From the NCBI GenBank assembly GCA_964495885.1, contig CAZBWO010000006.1, positions 1 to 64,000 on the forward strand: a DNA stretch of 64,000 nt, written 5' to 3'. The translations under genes and the position numbers were made by a program. The stretch's first letter is position 1. Every line of letters begins with the position of its first letter. A model generated the notes under the pieces. It made no database searches. It was not told the origin of the DNA and was given only the letters and a program-made list of their open reading frames with translations. Source of the stretch: PALG01 sp964495885. GTDB taxonomy: Bacteria; Bacteroidota; Bacteroidia; Flavobacteriales; Flavobacteriaceae. Below are positions 34,437 through 44,500 of the stretch, one piece after another.

Positions 34437-36218
34437 TTATGATTCTTTCTCGTAGATTTTGTTGTAGAGGTCTTTATATTTTTCCTTTACCACCTTGCGT
34501 TTAAGTTTCATGGTAGGAGTGAGGTGGCCTTCTTCAATGGTCCAGGTTTCTGGGGTTAGTTCAAATCTTTTGATTTTTTCCCATTTCCCGAAACGTTCAT
34601 TATAGAAGTCTACTTCCTGTTGAATACGAGCAATTAAGTCGGGGTTTTGCGCAAGTGCTTTGGGATCTTTTGGTAGGTTTTTATGTTTACGTTCGCTCCA
34701 CTCTTCTACAAAGTCCCAATTTGGTTGAATGAGCGCTGCCGGCATTTTTTCTCCCTCCCCAATGACCATGACCTGTTCAATAAACCTAGATTGTTTCAGG
34801 GCGTTTTCAAGTAATTGTGGCGCTACATATTTTCCACCACTGGTTTTAAACATTTCTTTTTTACGGTCTGTGATTTTTAGGAAGCCTTCTTCATCCAATT
34901 CTCCAATATCTCCCGTATGGAAATAACCATTATCCAATACTTCCGCAGTTAGCTCAGGATCTTTGTAATAACCCATCATGACTTGCGGGCCCTTGATAAG
35001 GATTTCCCCATCATCGGCTATTTTAACTTCGGTTTCCTTAATGGGCTTTCCAACGGTACCTATTTTAAATCCGCGATTCCGCATATCATTAACGGAAACC
35101 ACTGGGGACGTTTCCGTAAGTCCGTACCCTTCCATTACGGGAACACCGGCTGCATTAAAAACCCGCGCCAATCTTGGTTGAAGTGCGGCACTTCCAGAGG
35201 CAATGGCTTTTAAATTTCCGCCAAGAGCTTCCTGCCACTTTTTAAAGATAAGTTTTCGGGCAATTTTCAGTTTTAATTCATACCACCAACCATTTTGCCC
35301 ATAAGGCTCATACGCTAAGCCGATATCAATCGCCCAGAAAAATAATTTCTTTTTGATGCCGGAAAGTTCCCCCCCCCGTGCATAGATTTTATCGTACACT
35401 TTTTCCAAAAGACGAGGGACCGCTGTCATGACTTCGGGTTTTACCTCTTTTAAATTTTCACTAATGGTATCCAAAGATTCTGCAAAGTGAATTTCAACGC
35501 CACAATATTGATACATATACAGCAGCATTCTTTCGTAAATATGGCAAACCGGAAGAAAACTCAAAGCCTTAGATCTCCCTAAGTCAATAGGTAATCGATC
35601 TGCACTGTAAATGGCATTACTTACAATATTTTTATGGTTCAGCATGACCCCTTTAGGCCTACCAGTGGTTCCAGAGGTATAGATGAGTGTCGCGAGATCT
35701 TCTTCCTTTACAGTTTCCATGAGAGTCTCTACCTCATCCTGATTGCTAGGATCTTCTCCTAATTCAAGTAATTCATGCCAAGGCTTGCATCCTTCAATTT
35801 TATCAAAAGAATAGACCTCTTTAAGTGTAGGAACATTGTCACGAATTTTTTTCACCTTTTCGAAAACCTCTTCACAGGAAACAAAACACACGACCGATTC
35901 ACTATGGTTTAGCACATATTCGTAGTCTTCTTCTGAAATTGTAGGGTAGATGGGAACGTCTTGGGCACCCAATTGTAAAATGCCAATATCACAGATATTC
36001 CACTCGGTGCGGTTGTTCATGGAGATAATAGCTACTTTCTGATTTTTTCCAACCCCCAATCGAAGCAATCCTCTACTAATAGCATTGGCTTTATCTAGAT
36101 ACTCTTTGGTGGAAGTGGCTTTCCATTCACCATCATATTTGGTAATCAGTGCCTTATCCAAGTTATATTTTTCCAGTTGGAGATAGGGAATATCAAAAAG
36201 TCGCTTGATGTCTTTCAT
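34437..36218 (-). CDS. Long-chain acyl-CoA ligase (AMP-binding)
   Basis: A 593-residue enzyme that activates fatty acids to acyl-CoA with ATP through an acyl-adenylate. AMP-binding motif TLIYTSGTTGRPKGVML at ~177-193, GYGLTETSPV near 370, and the hinge/A8 region YFHTGDIGELDEEGFLKITD-type segment followed by KEMFKTSGGKYVAP. Size and motifs match the FAA1/FadD15-like long-chain group. Just upstream of the MarR/FadB/FadA/dehydrogenase genes on the same strand with 138 bp between, so it is functionally linked but may have its own promoter. Confidence 0.93.
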   Translation of the reverse strand: MKDIKRLFDIPYLQLEKYNLDKALITKYDGEWKATSTKEYLDKANAISRGLLRLGVGKNQKVAIISMNNRTEWNICDIGILQLGAQDVPIYPTISEEDYEYVLNHSESVVCFVSCEEVFEKVKKIRDNVPTLKEVYSFDKIEGCKPWHELLELGEDPSNQDEVETLMETVKEEDLATLIYTSGTTGRPKGVMLNHKNIVSNAIYSADRLPIDLGRSKALSFLPVCHIYERMLLYMYQYCGVEIHFAESLDTISENLKEVKPEVMTAVPRLLEKVYDKIYARGGELSGIKKKLFFWAIDIGLAYEPYGQNGWWYELKLKIARKLIFKKWQEALGGNLKAIASGSAALQPRLARVFNAAGVPVMEGYGLTETSPVVSVNDMRNRGFKIGTVGKPIKETEVKIADDGEILIKGPQVMMGYYKDPELTAEVLDNGYFHTGDIGELDEEGFLKITDRKKEMFKTSGGKYVAPQLLENALKQSRFIEQVMVIGEGEKMPAALIQPNWDFVEEWSERKHKNLPKDPKALAQNPDLIARIQQEVDFYNERFGKWEKIKRFELTPETWTIEEGHLTPTMKLKRKVVKEKYKDLYNKIYEKES

Positions 36219-36279
36219 GAACGAAAAATATGGTCTTGCAAAATAGGAAAAAATATTCAGATTTAGGGTGAAAACAAAA

Positions 36280-36309
36280 GGAGGTCACTCCTTATTTGAA
36301 ATAACCTCC
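36280..36309 (-). terminator. Terminator of the first M14 gene
   Basis: Minus-strand GGAGGT/ACCTCC hairpin (plus 36280-36285 and 36304-36309) followed by TTTTG. An almost identical hairpin follows the second M14 gene at 38934-38963. Confidence 0.65.
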
Positions 36310-36335
36310 CGATGCTTGAATGGGTAAGATGTGAT

Positions 36336-38567
36336 TTATTTTTTAATAATTTTGAAGGTATTGTTTCCTTCTTCGGAAATGATGTTTACAAAATACAATC
36401 CGGCAGCCAATCTTTCCAGGGAAATTTGCTGGTTCTCGGAAAGCCCATCCATTTGTAGGATCTGCTGTCCTTGTATATTTACAACTTCCAATTGATATGC
36501 TTGAAGCGTTGTTTGAATGTTGAGAATATCTTGGGTGGGGTTGGGATAGATATTGATACCCTCCAATTGGGTGTCTGAAACCCCAAGGGAACTTTCATCA
36601 ATGGTTTCTACTTTAAATTCATCTATGTAAAATCCATCACGCAGAGGTTCAAAGCCATCAGCATCCAATAAAAAACGCAATCGCACAACATTGCCTAAAT
36701 AGTCTTGCAGATCTATTTTTTCATGTATCCAATCATATTGTTGCCCAAAATATAATGGTTCAAAATCTGGGGCAAAAAAATCATCAAACATTATTTGGGT
36801 ATTGTATAACCCGCATGGAGCTTCCCAACTAATTCCACCATCTAAGGATATTTGGAATTGAACAAAGTCAAAAGCAAAATCTTCCAATTCCCATTTGGCC
36901 CAAAAACTTACTTGGGCACGGGCAGCTTCAGTGAGGTCTAGGTCTTGTTGAAGCTCTAATGTTTTGTAAGTACCAACCGGATATGGTCCATTTGGAGAGT
37001 CGGTTATAGAAACAAAAGAGGTAACATAGGATTCTGTGGTAGTACCCCATCCATCATTAATAAAAGTTTCCTCAAAGGTTTGGCCGTTTTCCAATACAAC
37101 CAAACTATCCAATGCACCATACCGTTTTTCAACAAGAATCCTATCTTCATAAATGCCGGAATCCACGATAAGTTGATAAACGATACTTTCTCCATTCTGA
37201 ATGCTAGGCTCTAAGGTATAATCAATGCTTCCATTTACTGTTTCGGCTTCGCTTAAATTGTTGAAAGTTACCTCAGGTCCTACCGTTGCAAAATTATCAC
37301 TTATAGGGTTCAAAGAAATTGTAAAGTTTCCATTTCCTCCTATACCCGTTCGCTGAAAATCAAAAGGCGCGAATTGGTTTAAAGAGTTGCCCAGATATTT
37401 TTCCCCGGTAGATTCTATATATCCATAGTTTAACGCATTCTTTGCCGCTACAAGATTGAGATGCATATCTTTTTTTGCAACTAAGTTTAATCTAGTTGTA
37501 ATATCATCAATAACATAGGAGTATGAACCTTGCCTAATATCTATTGCATATATTTTTTCGTGCGTACCCATAGTGCCATACAAAAAATCTACTAAGCTTC
37601 CAGGCCAAATGTGAGGTGGTTTCCTAAATCGCATATCAATTTGCGAAGTCATTCCAGTAAAGAATGCCTTAAAAAGATCATTCTCTGGGGTTGGTGCATT
37701 TTCTTCATAGATAAACGGCTGGTGAAAATCATATTGTCCAAAGCGATGATTAAGTGCGATTTTAAAGTTATGCTGTTCTACAAACCATTTAATTGCTTGG
37801 GACTCCACCTCAGAGAGAGGGCCTGTTCCATGATAAAGACCTGAAGAGGGCATTGAAGGATCTGAAGCACCAATTGGTCCTCCTCCCCAAACACCTTGAG
37901 TAGGATCCCCGTTAACATAATAGTCAAAATTAAGCGCAATATTCACACCAATAGTTCCATCTCCATTATCCACTCTATTTTTATGCCAATTAAGATTTTC
38001 CCCATTTAAGAATAAAACTTCATTATATAATAGGGCATCAGGGTTTGCAACAGGGATAAAATACAGTTCTGTGTTGTCTAATAGCTGTTTAATCTGTGGG
38101 TCACTATCGTAATTTTCCAAAAGATACCACATAAAGTACATATGTGAAGCAATATTGAACCTATCCTGACCGCTTATAAGTGTAATGTATAGCACTTGTG
38201 GTTCGCCTTCATTGGTACTTGTAGGATTATCACTAATCTTTACCCATTTAATCCCGTTTCCGCCAATGGAAGGCGTTACGGTATTGTCTGGAATACCTTG
38301 TGTAAGAAAATTTCCAATATTGGCTTTTTCCGTAATGAGGTTTGGATAAAGCGAATACATTTGGTCTAGGTTGTCCAATACTTCTTGATAAGTGTAAATA
38401 CCATTCATTGATCCCAAACTAAAGTTGGAAGGGGTGGTGTATTCAATATGGTCAATACATGGATTCCATAAAGGACCAGTGTCTTCCCCAGTAATGGTTA
38501 TCTGGGCTTGAAGGTTCATTGCCATTAAAAAGGCACATAATAACGAAAAGTAAAATTGATTTTTCAT
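36336..38567 (-). CDS. T9SS-exported M14-like pseudo-carboxypeptidase
   Basis: A 743-residue exported protein (signal peptide 1-21) with the fold and length of its neighbour at 38990-41209, an M14 zinc carboxypeptidase, and a C-terminal T9SS type A sorting domain (INIYPNPTQDILNIQTTLQA). Aligned with the neighbour, the zinc ligands are replaced: HARE becomes SGQD (Ser132 and Asp135), the third ligand His becomes Arg275, the substrate-binding Asn-Arg of DLNRNYDYY becomes Leu-Asn, and the catalytic Glu becomes Arg345. The frame is intact throughout, so it is a folded, exported non-enzyme and not a pseudogene. Possible roles are peptide or wall binding, or competition with the active copy; none is proven. 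Confidence 0.88.
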   Translation of the reverse strand: MKNQFYFSLLCAFLMAMNLQAQITITGEDTGPLWNPCIDHIEYTTPSNFSLGSMNGIYTYQEVLDNLDQMYSLYPNLITEKANIGNFLTQGIPDNTVTPSIGGNGIKWVKISDNPTSTNEGEPQVLYITLISGQDRFNIASHMYFMWYLLENYDSDPQIKQLLDNTELYFIPVANPDALLYNEVLFLNGENLNWHKNRVDNGDGTIGVNIALNFDYYVNGDPTQGVWGGGPIGASDPSMPSSGLYHGTGPLSEVESQAIKWFVEQHNFKIALNHRFGQYDFHQPFIYEENAPTPENDLFKAFFTGMTSQIDMRFRKPPHIWPGSLVDFLYGTMGTHEKIYAIDIRQGSYSYVIDDITTRLNLVAKKDMHLNLVAAKNALNYGYIESTGEKYLGNSLNQFAPFDFQRTGIGGNGNFTISLNPISDNFATVGPEVTFNNLSEAETVNGSIDYTLEPSIQNGESIVYQLIVDSGIYEDRILVEKRYGALDSLVVLENGQTFEETFINDGWGTTTESYVTSFVSITDSPNGPYPVGTYKTLELQQDLDLTEAARAQVSFWAKWELEDFAFDFVQFQISLDGGISWEAPCGLYNTQIMFDDFFAPDFEPLYFGQQYDWIHEKIDLQDYLGNVVRLRFLLDADGFEPLRDGFYIDEFKVETIDESSLGVSDTQLEGINIYPNPTQDILNIQTTLQAYQLEVVNIQGQQILQMDGLSENQQISLERLAAGLYFVNIISEEGNNTFKIIKK

Positions 38568-38678
38568 AACGTTGAGGGATTGGTTCGTTATAAATGTAAT
38601 GAACTAGGATGCAAATAAACCCCTCAAACAGAAATGGGTTCACATGATTTATAAAAGCCGACTTTTGGATATGTAGTC

Positions 38679-38874
38679 TTAAGAATTATTTTCCAGCCAC
38701 TTGCGAGCATTTACAAATGCTTCCAGCCAAGGGGAGACTTCATCCTTACGTTGGGTTGGATAATTGGTCCAATTCCATTGGAAAATGGAACGCTCTATGT
38801 GCGGCATCGTTACCAAGTGTCTTCCCGTTTTGTCACATAGCATAGCGGTATTGTAATCGCTGCCATTAGGATTG
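38679..38874 (-). pseudogene. 3' fragment of purL
   Basis: In-frame copy of the last ~65 codons of purL, from NPNGSDYNT to the stop (ends WLENNS; the intact gene ends WLEKNS). It keeps the glutaminase His-Glu pair (MPHIERS) but has no start and no nucleophile Cys, so it cannot be functional by itself. Of 11 base differences from the intact gene, 9 are silent. The match stops abruptly at ATTAGGATTG. Confidence 0.92.
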
Positions 38875-38931
38875 AAAAGACTTCAATTTTTAATGCTTTC
38901 ATGAGCTTAGTTTCGAGAATATTAATATAAA

Positions 38932-38965
38932 AAGGAGGTCATTCCTTATTTGAAATAACCTCCCA
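38932..38965 (-). terminator. Terminator of the second M14 gene
   Basis: GGAGGT (38934-38939) pairs with ACCTCC (38958-38963). The minus-strand tail is TTTTTA. Confidence 0.65.
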
Positions 38966-41516
38966 GTAAAAATATAATTAGGATGTGCTTTACCTTTTAA
39001 TAATTTTAAAGGTATTCTTTCCTTCTTCGGAAATGATGTTTACAAAATACAATCCGACAGCCAATCTTTCCAGCGAAATTTGCTGGTTCCCGGAAAGTCT
39101 TTCCGTTTGAAGTATTTGTTGCCCTTGAGTATTCACAACTTCCAATTGATATGCTTGAAGCGTTGTTTGAATGTTGAGAATACCTTGAGTAGGGTTGGGA
39201 TATAAAGCTATGTTGTTCACTTCCTCTTGCGTAGTTTCCAAAAAAGCATCCCCAATTGTTTCAATTTTAAAATCATCAAAATAAAAACCGTCATATTCTT
39301 CCCATGGGTTAGCATCAAACCAAAAGCGAATTTTAATAGTTTCCCCTAAAAAATCATTTAGATCTATTTTTTCCTGCACCCAGTCCTCCTGAACCCATCC
39401 GTATACAGGCTCAAAACTGGGTGTCGCTAAACCATTGGGCGTATAGGTTGTATATATCCCACAAGGGGCAAACCAATTATCTCCACCATCTTTTGATACC
39501 TGAAATTGCACAAAATCTATGGCGTATTGCTCCAATTCCCATTTGGTCCAAAAACTTACCTGCGCCCTACTTGCATTTTCCAGATGAAGGTTGCCTTTCA
39601 GTTCTAAGAACTTATATGAATTAGGGGGATAGTTGGAGTTTGGGGAGTCGGTTATTGAAAATGGTCCAGATACAAAATCCTCGGTTGTGATATCCCATCC
39701 ATCATTGATAAAAGTCTCATAAAAGTTTTCTCCACTCTCTTCAAATACCAAATTATTTAAATTCCCATACCTTCTTTTTACAGTTATGCGTTCTTTATAC
39801 AGCCCTGTATCTAAAATAAGAGCATACATTATATCCTCACCAATGCCAACTGAAGGGCTCAAATTATAGGTTAGGGAACCAGATTGAATTTCCAATTGGT
39901 TCAGACCGTTTATTTCAATTGGAGGATCAAAACTGATAATGTTATTGGTTATGGGCTCAAAGCTAACCGTAAAACTCCCATTACCATCCAAACCTTGGTT
40001 TTGAATAGAAAAAAGTGCCTCATGGATTAGCGCATTGCCTAGGTAGGTTTCCCCAGATTGTGTAATAACCCCAAAATTGTTTACCACCTTAGCAGCCATC
40101 ACATTTAGGTGTATTGTTCTTTGGCAAGCTAGGGTTAATTCTTCTGGAGCAACATACATAACCGACGGGTTTTCTACCAATATAGATGGGAAGCTGCTAT
40201 GGGTTCCTACAGACCCCGAATAAAAATCAACTGACATTCCAGAGATACCATTAGAAGTATATTGTCCTGCTTGCTCAATGGAAAATCTATATTGTGAAAA
40301 CATAGAAGTTTCCCAGCTGTGATATAGTTCTTCATTTGGGGAAGGTGCTGGGTTTGTATATGCAAAAGGATAATAAACCTGTCCGCCTGCGGCATGGTGG
40401 TCTACGGCAAACTTAAAATCGTGATTTTCCACAAACCATTTGATGGCCTGTGTCTCCACCTCGGAAAAAGGCCCCGTGCCATGATAATTATCTGCTGAAG
40501 GATCACTGGAGCTACCACTATTACCCCAAGTACTTTGATTGGGATCACCATTTATATAATAGTCATAGTTTCGGTTGAGGTCTACCCCGAAAGCACCATC
40601 CCCATTGTTTTTTCTGTTTTTTCTCCAAGGTCCAAGCCCATCGGGGTGTGTTTTCTCATTGTATAGCAAACCGTCGGGATTTACCACGGGAACAAAATAT
40701 AGTTCAGTATTATCCAACATGCTTTTTATGTTGGTATCAGTCTCATAATTTTCCAAGAGATACCACATAAAATACACTAGTTGGGTTAAGGTAATGGCTT
40801 CCCGGGCATGGTTTAGGGAAACGTATAAAACTTGTGGTTCCCCTTCCGAATTATCATTGGGGTTATCACTAATCTTGACCCACTTGATGCCGTTTCCGCC
40901 AATAGGAGGAGTAGTGGTATTATCTGGTTCACCTTCCGTTAAAAAATTTCCAATATTGGCTTTTTCAGTAATTAAATTGGGATAAAGGGCATACATTCTA
41001 TCCAACTCATCCAATAGCTCCTGATAAGTGTAATGACCTCCCATCGATCCCATGTGAAAGTTGGATGGAACTTGATAATCTATGTATTCAATACACGGAT
41101 ACCAAAGCGCTTCAAAATCATCATTTGAAACCGTACTTTGTGCAGTAAGGCTTATGCTTGCCCATAAAAAATGGATAGTAATTAAAAATAGGGGAGTACT
41201 TATTTTCATGACGCTGATGGATTGGTTCGTTATAAATGTAATGAACTAGGATGCAAATAAACCCCTCAAATAGAAATGGGTTCACATGATTTATAAAAGC
41301 CGACTTTTGGATATTTAGTCTTAAGAATTCTTTTCCAGCCACTTGCGGGCATTTACAAATGCTTCCAGCCAAGGGGACACTTCATCTTTCCGTTGGGTAG
41401 GATAATTGGCCCAATTCCACTGGAAGATGGAACGCTCTATGTGCGGCATTGTTACCAAGTGTCTTCCCGTTTTGTCACATAGCATGGCGGTATTGTAATC
41501 GCTGCCATTAGGATTG
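38934..41516. repeat. Direct repeat unit 2 (M14 gene plus purL 3' end)
   Basis: Second copy of the block described at 36280-38874. Here the purL end is part of the intact gene. Confidence 0.85.
38990..41209 (-). CDS. T9SS-exported M14 zinc carboxypeptidase
   Basis: A 739-residue exported peptidase (signal peptide 1-23). The M14 domain has the full active site: His134 and Glu137 in NHARE, Asn-Arg in DLNRNYDYY at ~210-218, the third zinc ligand His272 in DHHAAGG and the catalytic Glu346 in ILVENPS. A jelly-roll-like beta region (~450-640, FVSGPFSITDSPNSNYPP, WFAPCGIY) follows, then the T9SS type A sorting domain (IALYPNPTQGILNIQTTLQA to IIKR). It should release C-terminal residues from peptides outside the cell. 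Ends and upstream region are nearly identical to the inactive paralogue, which lies downstream in the same orientation. Confidence 0.93.
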   Translation of the reverse strand: MKISTPLFLITIHFLWASISLTAQSTVSNDDFEALWYPCIEYIDYQVPSNFHMGSMGGHYTYQELLDELDRMYALYPNLITEKANIGNFLTEGEPDNTTTPPIGGNGIKWVKISDNPNDNSEGEPQVLYVSLNHAREAITLTQLVYFMWYLLENYETDTNIKSMLDNTELYFVPVVNPDGLLYNEKTHPDGLGPWRKNRKNNGDGAFGVDLNRNYDYYINGDPNQSTWGNSGSSSDPSADNYHGTGPFSEVETQAIKWFVENHDFKFAVDHHAAGGQVYYPFAYTNPAPSPNEELYHSWETSMFSQYRFSIEQAGQYTSNGISGMSVDFYSGSVGTHSSFPSILVENPSVMYVAPEELTLACQRTIHLNVMAAKVVNNFGVITQSGETYLGNALIHEALFSIQNQGLDGNGSFTVSFEPITNNIISFDPPIEINGLNQLEIQSGSLTYNLSPSVGIGEDIMYALILDTGLYKERITVKRRYGNLNNLVFEESGENFYETFINDGWDITTEDFVSGPFSITDSPNSNYPPNSYKFLELKGNLHLENASRAQVSFWTKWELEQYAIDFVQFQVSKDGGDNWFAPCGIYTTYTPNGLATPSFEPVYGWVQEDWVQEKIDLNDFLGETIKIRFWFDANPWEEYDGFYFDDFKIETIGDAFLETTQEEVNNIALYPNPTQGILNIQTTLQAYQLEVVNTQGQQILQTERLSGNQQISLERLAVGLYFVNIISEEGKNTFKIIKR

Positions 41517-44500
41517 GCGGGGTAGTCTTCATAACCGTATTTGGCTACAATATCATAGGCATCTTCCGGCATGGGTAAATGGAATTTCCCTTCCCCGTGG
41601 CTAATCCAAACCCCAAGGGTAGTTCCTGCCAGTGAAGAAAGCATGACACTATGGTTCTCCTGAATTTTTACACTGGTAAAGTTGCTTTCGTGCTTATGGG
41701 AATCATTATGATGCATTTTAGAAAGCTGCTCATGCTCTGGATTGATGAGATCCAATTCCAAAAATAATTGACACCCATTACAAATCCCTACGGAAAGCGT
41801 GTCTTCACGTTCAAAGAAGTTTTTTAGTGCGGTATTGGCTTTTTCATTGTAAAGAAATGCACCAGCCCATCCTTTGGCAGAACCTAGTACATCACTGTTG
41901 GAGAATCCTCCCACGGCACCAATAAACTGAATGTCTTCCAAGTTTTCACGCCCTGAAATCAAGTCGGTCATGTGCACATCCTTTACATCAAAACCAGCCA
42001 AATACATGGCGTGGGCCATTTCCCGTTCACTATTGCTGCCTTTTTCGCGAATAATGGCTGCTTTTATTTTTCGTTGTTCTTTATTCCAAGTTGCTGAAGC
42101 TGGTAATTTTCCTTCAAAACCCTTTGGAAATTCAAATTGTAGCGGCTGATGCTTGTAATTATAAAAGCGATCCTTTGCCAAGCCGTTGGCGGTTTGTTGT
42201 TGGTCTAGTAAATACGAAGTTTTATACCAACGGTCCCGCATTTCGGGGATATCAAAAGAGAATTGATCCTCCCCATTTTTAATTTTTAGGGTAGCACCTT
42301 CGGTGACGTTTCCAATTTTATGGAAGTCAATCTTATTTTCTGAAAGTAGGTTCTCTACCGCTGAATCATCTAATGCTTGGAATACCACACTGCAATTTTC
42401 GGCAAATAATAGCTTTACGGAATCTGTTTCCGAAAGGGAAGAGAGGTCAAACGAAGCTGAAACATTTTGATGGCTAAAGCACATTTCCAATAAGGTAGTA
42501 ATCAAACCACCTGAAGCCACATCGTGACCCGCAGCTATTTTTTCTTCAGCAATCAACTCCTGAAGCGTGTTGAAAACACTTTTTACGTAGGATGCTTCCT
42601 TTACGGTGGGAACTTCACTCCCTACTTTATTCAGTATTTGAGCAAAAGAAGAACCGCCCACTTTATAGTCATCCTGAGAGATATTAATATAGTAAATACT
42701 TCCAGCATTCGGTTGAAGAACTGGTTCTACTACTTTGCCAATGCTGTTACAATATCCAGCGGCAGAAACAATTACGGTCCCTGGAGCGATGACTTCTTCA
42801 TTAGGATATTTTTGTTTCATGGAAAGGGAGTCCTTTCCAGTAGGAATATTGATGCCTAATTGGATAGCAAAATCACTAATGCCTTCAACTGCTTGGTATA
42901 AACGGGCGTCTTCCCCTTCATTATTACAGGGCCACATCCAGTTTGCCGATAGCGAAACACTTTCCAATCCTTTTTCCAACGGAGCCCATACCAAATTGGT
43001 AAGTGCTTCCGTGACTGAATTCCGTGAACCTGCCACAGGATCTACCAAAGCGCTAACAGGGGAGTGTCCAATACTGGTTGCCACCCCGTTTTTCCCTTGA
43101 TAATCCAATGCCATTACCCCGCAATTGTTCAATGGAAGTTGAAGTGGACCCGCACACTGCTGTTTTGCAACCAAACCGCCAACGCAGCGGTCTACTTTAT
43201 TGGTAAGCCAGTCTTTGCAGGCTACCGCCTCCAATTGTAAGACCTGTGAGAGGTATTCATGAATTTTTTCTTTGGTATAGGCAGCATTTTCATAGTTTCT
43301 CTTTACAGAAGTATCCTCCATAATGGTCTTTGGGGAACTTCCGAACATGTCGGAAAGTTGCAGGTCCATAGGTTTAATTCCTTTGGAACTGCTTTCAAAG
43401 CTAAAATGGTGATCGCCCGTTACTTTTCCTACTTCGTAATACGGAGCACGTTCCCGTTCGGCAATGCGTTCAAGATAGTCGATGTCTTTTTCAGCAATAA
43501 CCAACCCCATACGTTCTTGGGATTCATTTCCAATGATTTCTTTTGCGGAAAGCGTAGGATCCCCAACCGGAAGTTGATCCATATCAATCACCCCACCTGT
43601 TTCTTCCACCAACTCACTAAGGCAGTTGAGGTGACCGCCCGCTCCGTGATCATGGATAGAGACTACTGGGTTTTCCTTGCTTTCTACAAGTGCCCGGATG
43701 GTATTGGCAGCCCTTTTTTGCATTTCTGGATTGGAACGTTGTACAGCATTCAATTCAATCCCACTTGAATATGCTCCTGTATCTGCACTGGAAACTGCAG
43801 CACCGCCCATCCCAATGCGGTAATTCTCACCTCCCAACACCACAATCATATCGTTTTCCTTCGGGATATCCTTTAAGGCTTGATTTAGCTTTCCGTAGCC
43901 AACTCCGCCTGCCATCATGATTACTTTATCGAAGCCTAATTTTCTAGCTTCTTCTTCATGCTCAAACGTAAGTACCGAACCGGTAATTAACGGTTGGCCA
44001 AATTTGTTCCCAAAATCTGAAGCCCCGTTACTGGCCTTGATAAGAATATCGATGGGTGTTTGGTATAGCCAATCACGTTCTTTCATCCCTTTTTCCCATG
44101 GCCTGTTTTCTTCAAGGCGGGAATAGGAGGTCATGTATACGGCAGTACCGGCCAAAGGCACTGAGCCTTTTCCACCTGCCAATCTATCACGGATTTCCCC
44201 TCCGCTTCCGGTAGCAGCTCCGTTAAAAGGTTCTACGGTAGTAGGGAAATTATGGGTTTCTGCCTTTAACGAAATGACACTTTCAAAATCCTGTTTCGAA
44301 TAAAAATCGGGAACATCTGCTTTTTGTGGCGCAAACTGAGTTGCTTTAGGACCTTTTAGAAATGCAACGTTATCCTTGTATGCGGAAACAATTTCATTTG
44401 GATGTGCTTCCGATGTTTTCTTTATGAGTTTGAAAAGTGAACTAGGCATTTCCTTTCCGTCTACCACAAATGTTCCGTTGAAGATTTTATGTCGGCAGTG

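Larger units (their letters stand above)
36280..38874. repeat. Direct repeat unit 1 (M14 gene plus purL 3' end)
   Basis: This block repeats at 38934-41516 with an offset of 2654 bp at the left and 2642 bp at the right end. Contents in order: terminator, M14 gene, ~110-bp upstream region and the last ~65 codons of purL. The flanks are about 95% identical to the other copy, while the peptidase core has diverged to roughly 55-60% amino-acid identity (estimated by eye). Confidence 0.85.
38568..38989. other. Spacer between the M14 genes
   Basis: This 422-bp stretch holds the upstream region of the first M14 gene (38571-38678, near-identical to 41213-41320), a copy of the purL 3' end (38679-38874), a short unique segment (38875-38930) and the terminator of the second M14 gene. 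No other gene is seen. Confidence 0.85.

Noticed and set aside
38452..38643. Minus-strand frame over the M14 upstream region (and its copy near 41121-41372)
   Set aside because: It exists in both copies only because the region is duplicated; it overlaps the signal-peptide region of the M14 genes in another frame and has no features of a protein.
38679..38874. The purL fragment as a small functional gene
   Set aside because: It has no start codon of its own and no nucleophile; its reading frame reflects its origin and not present function.
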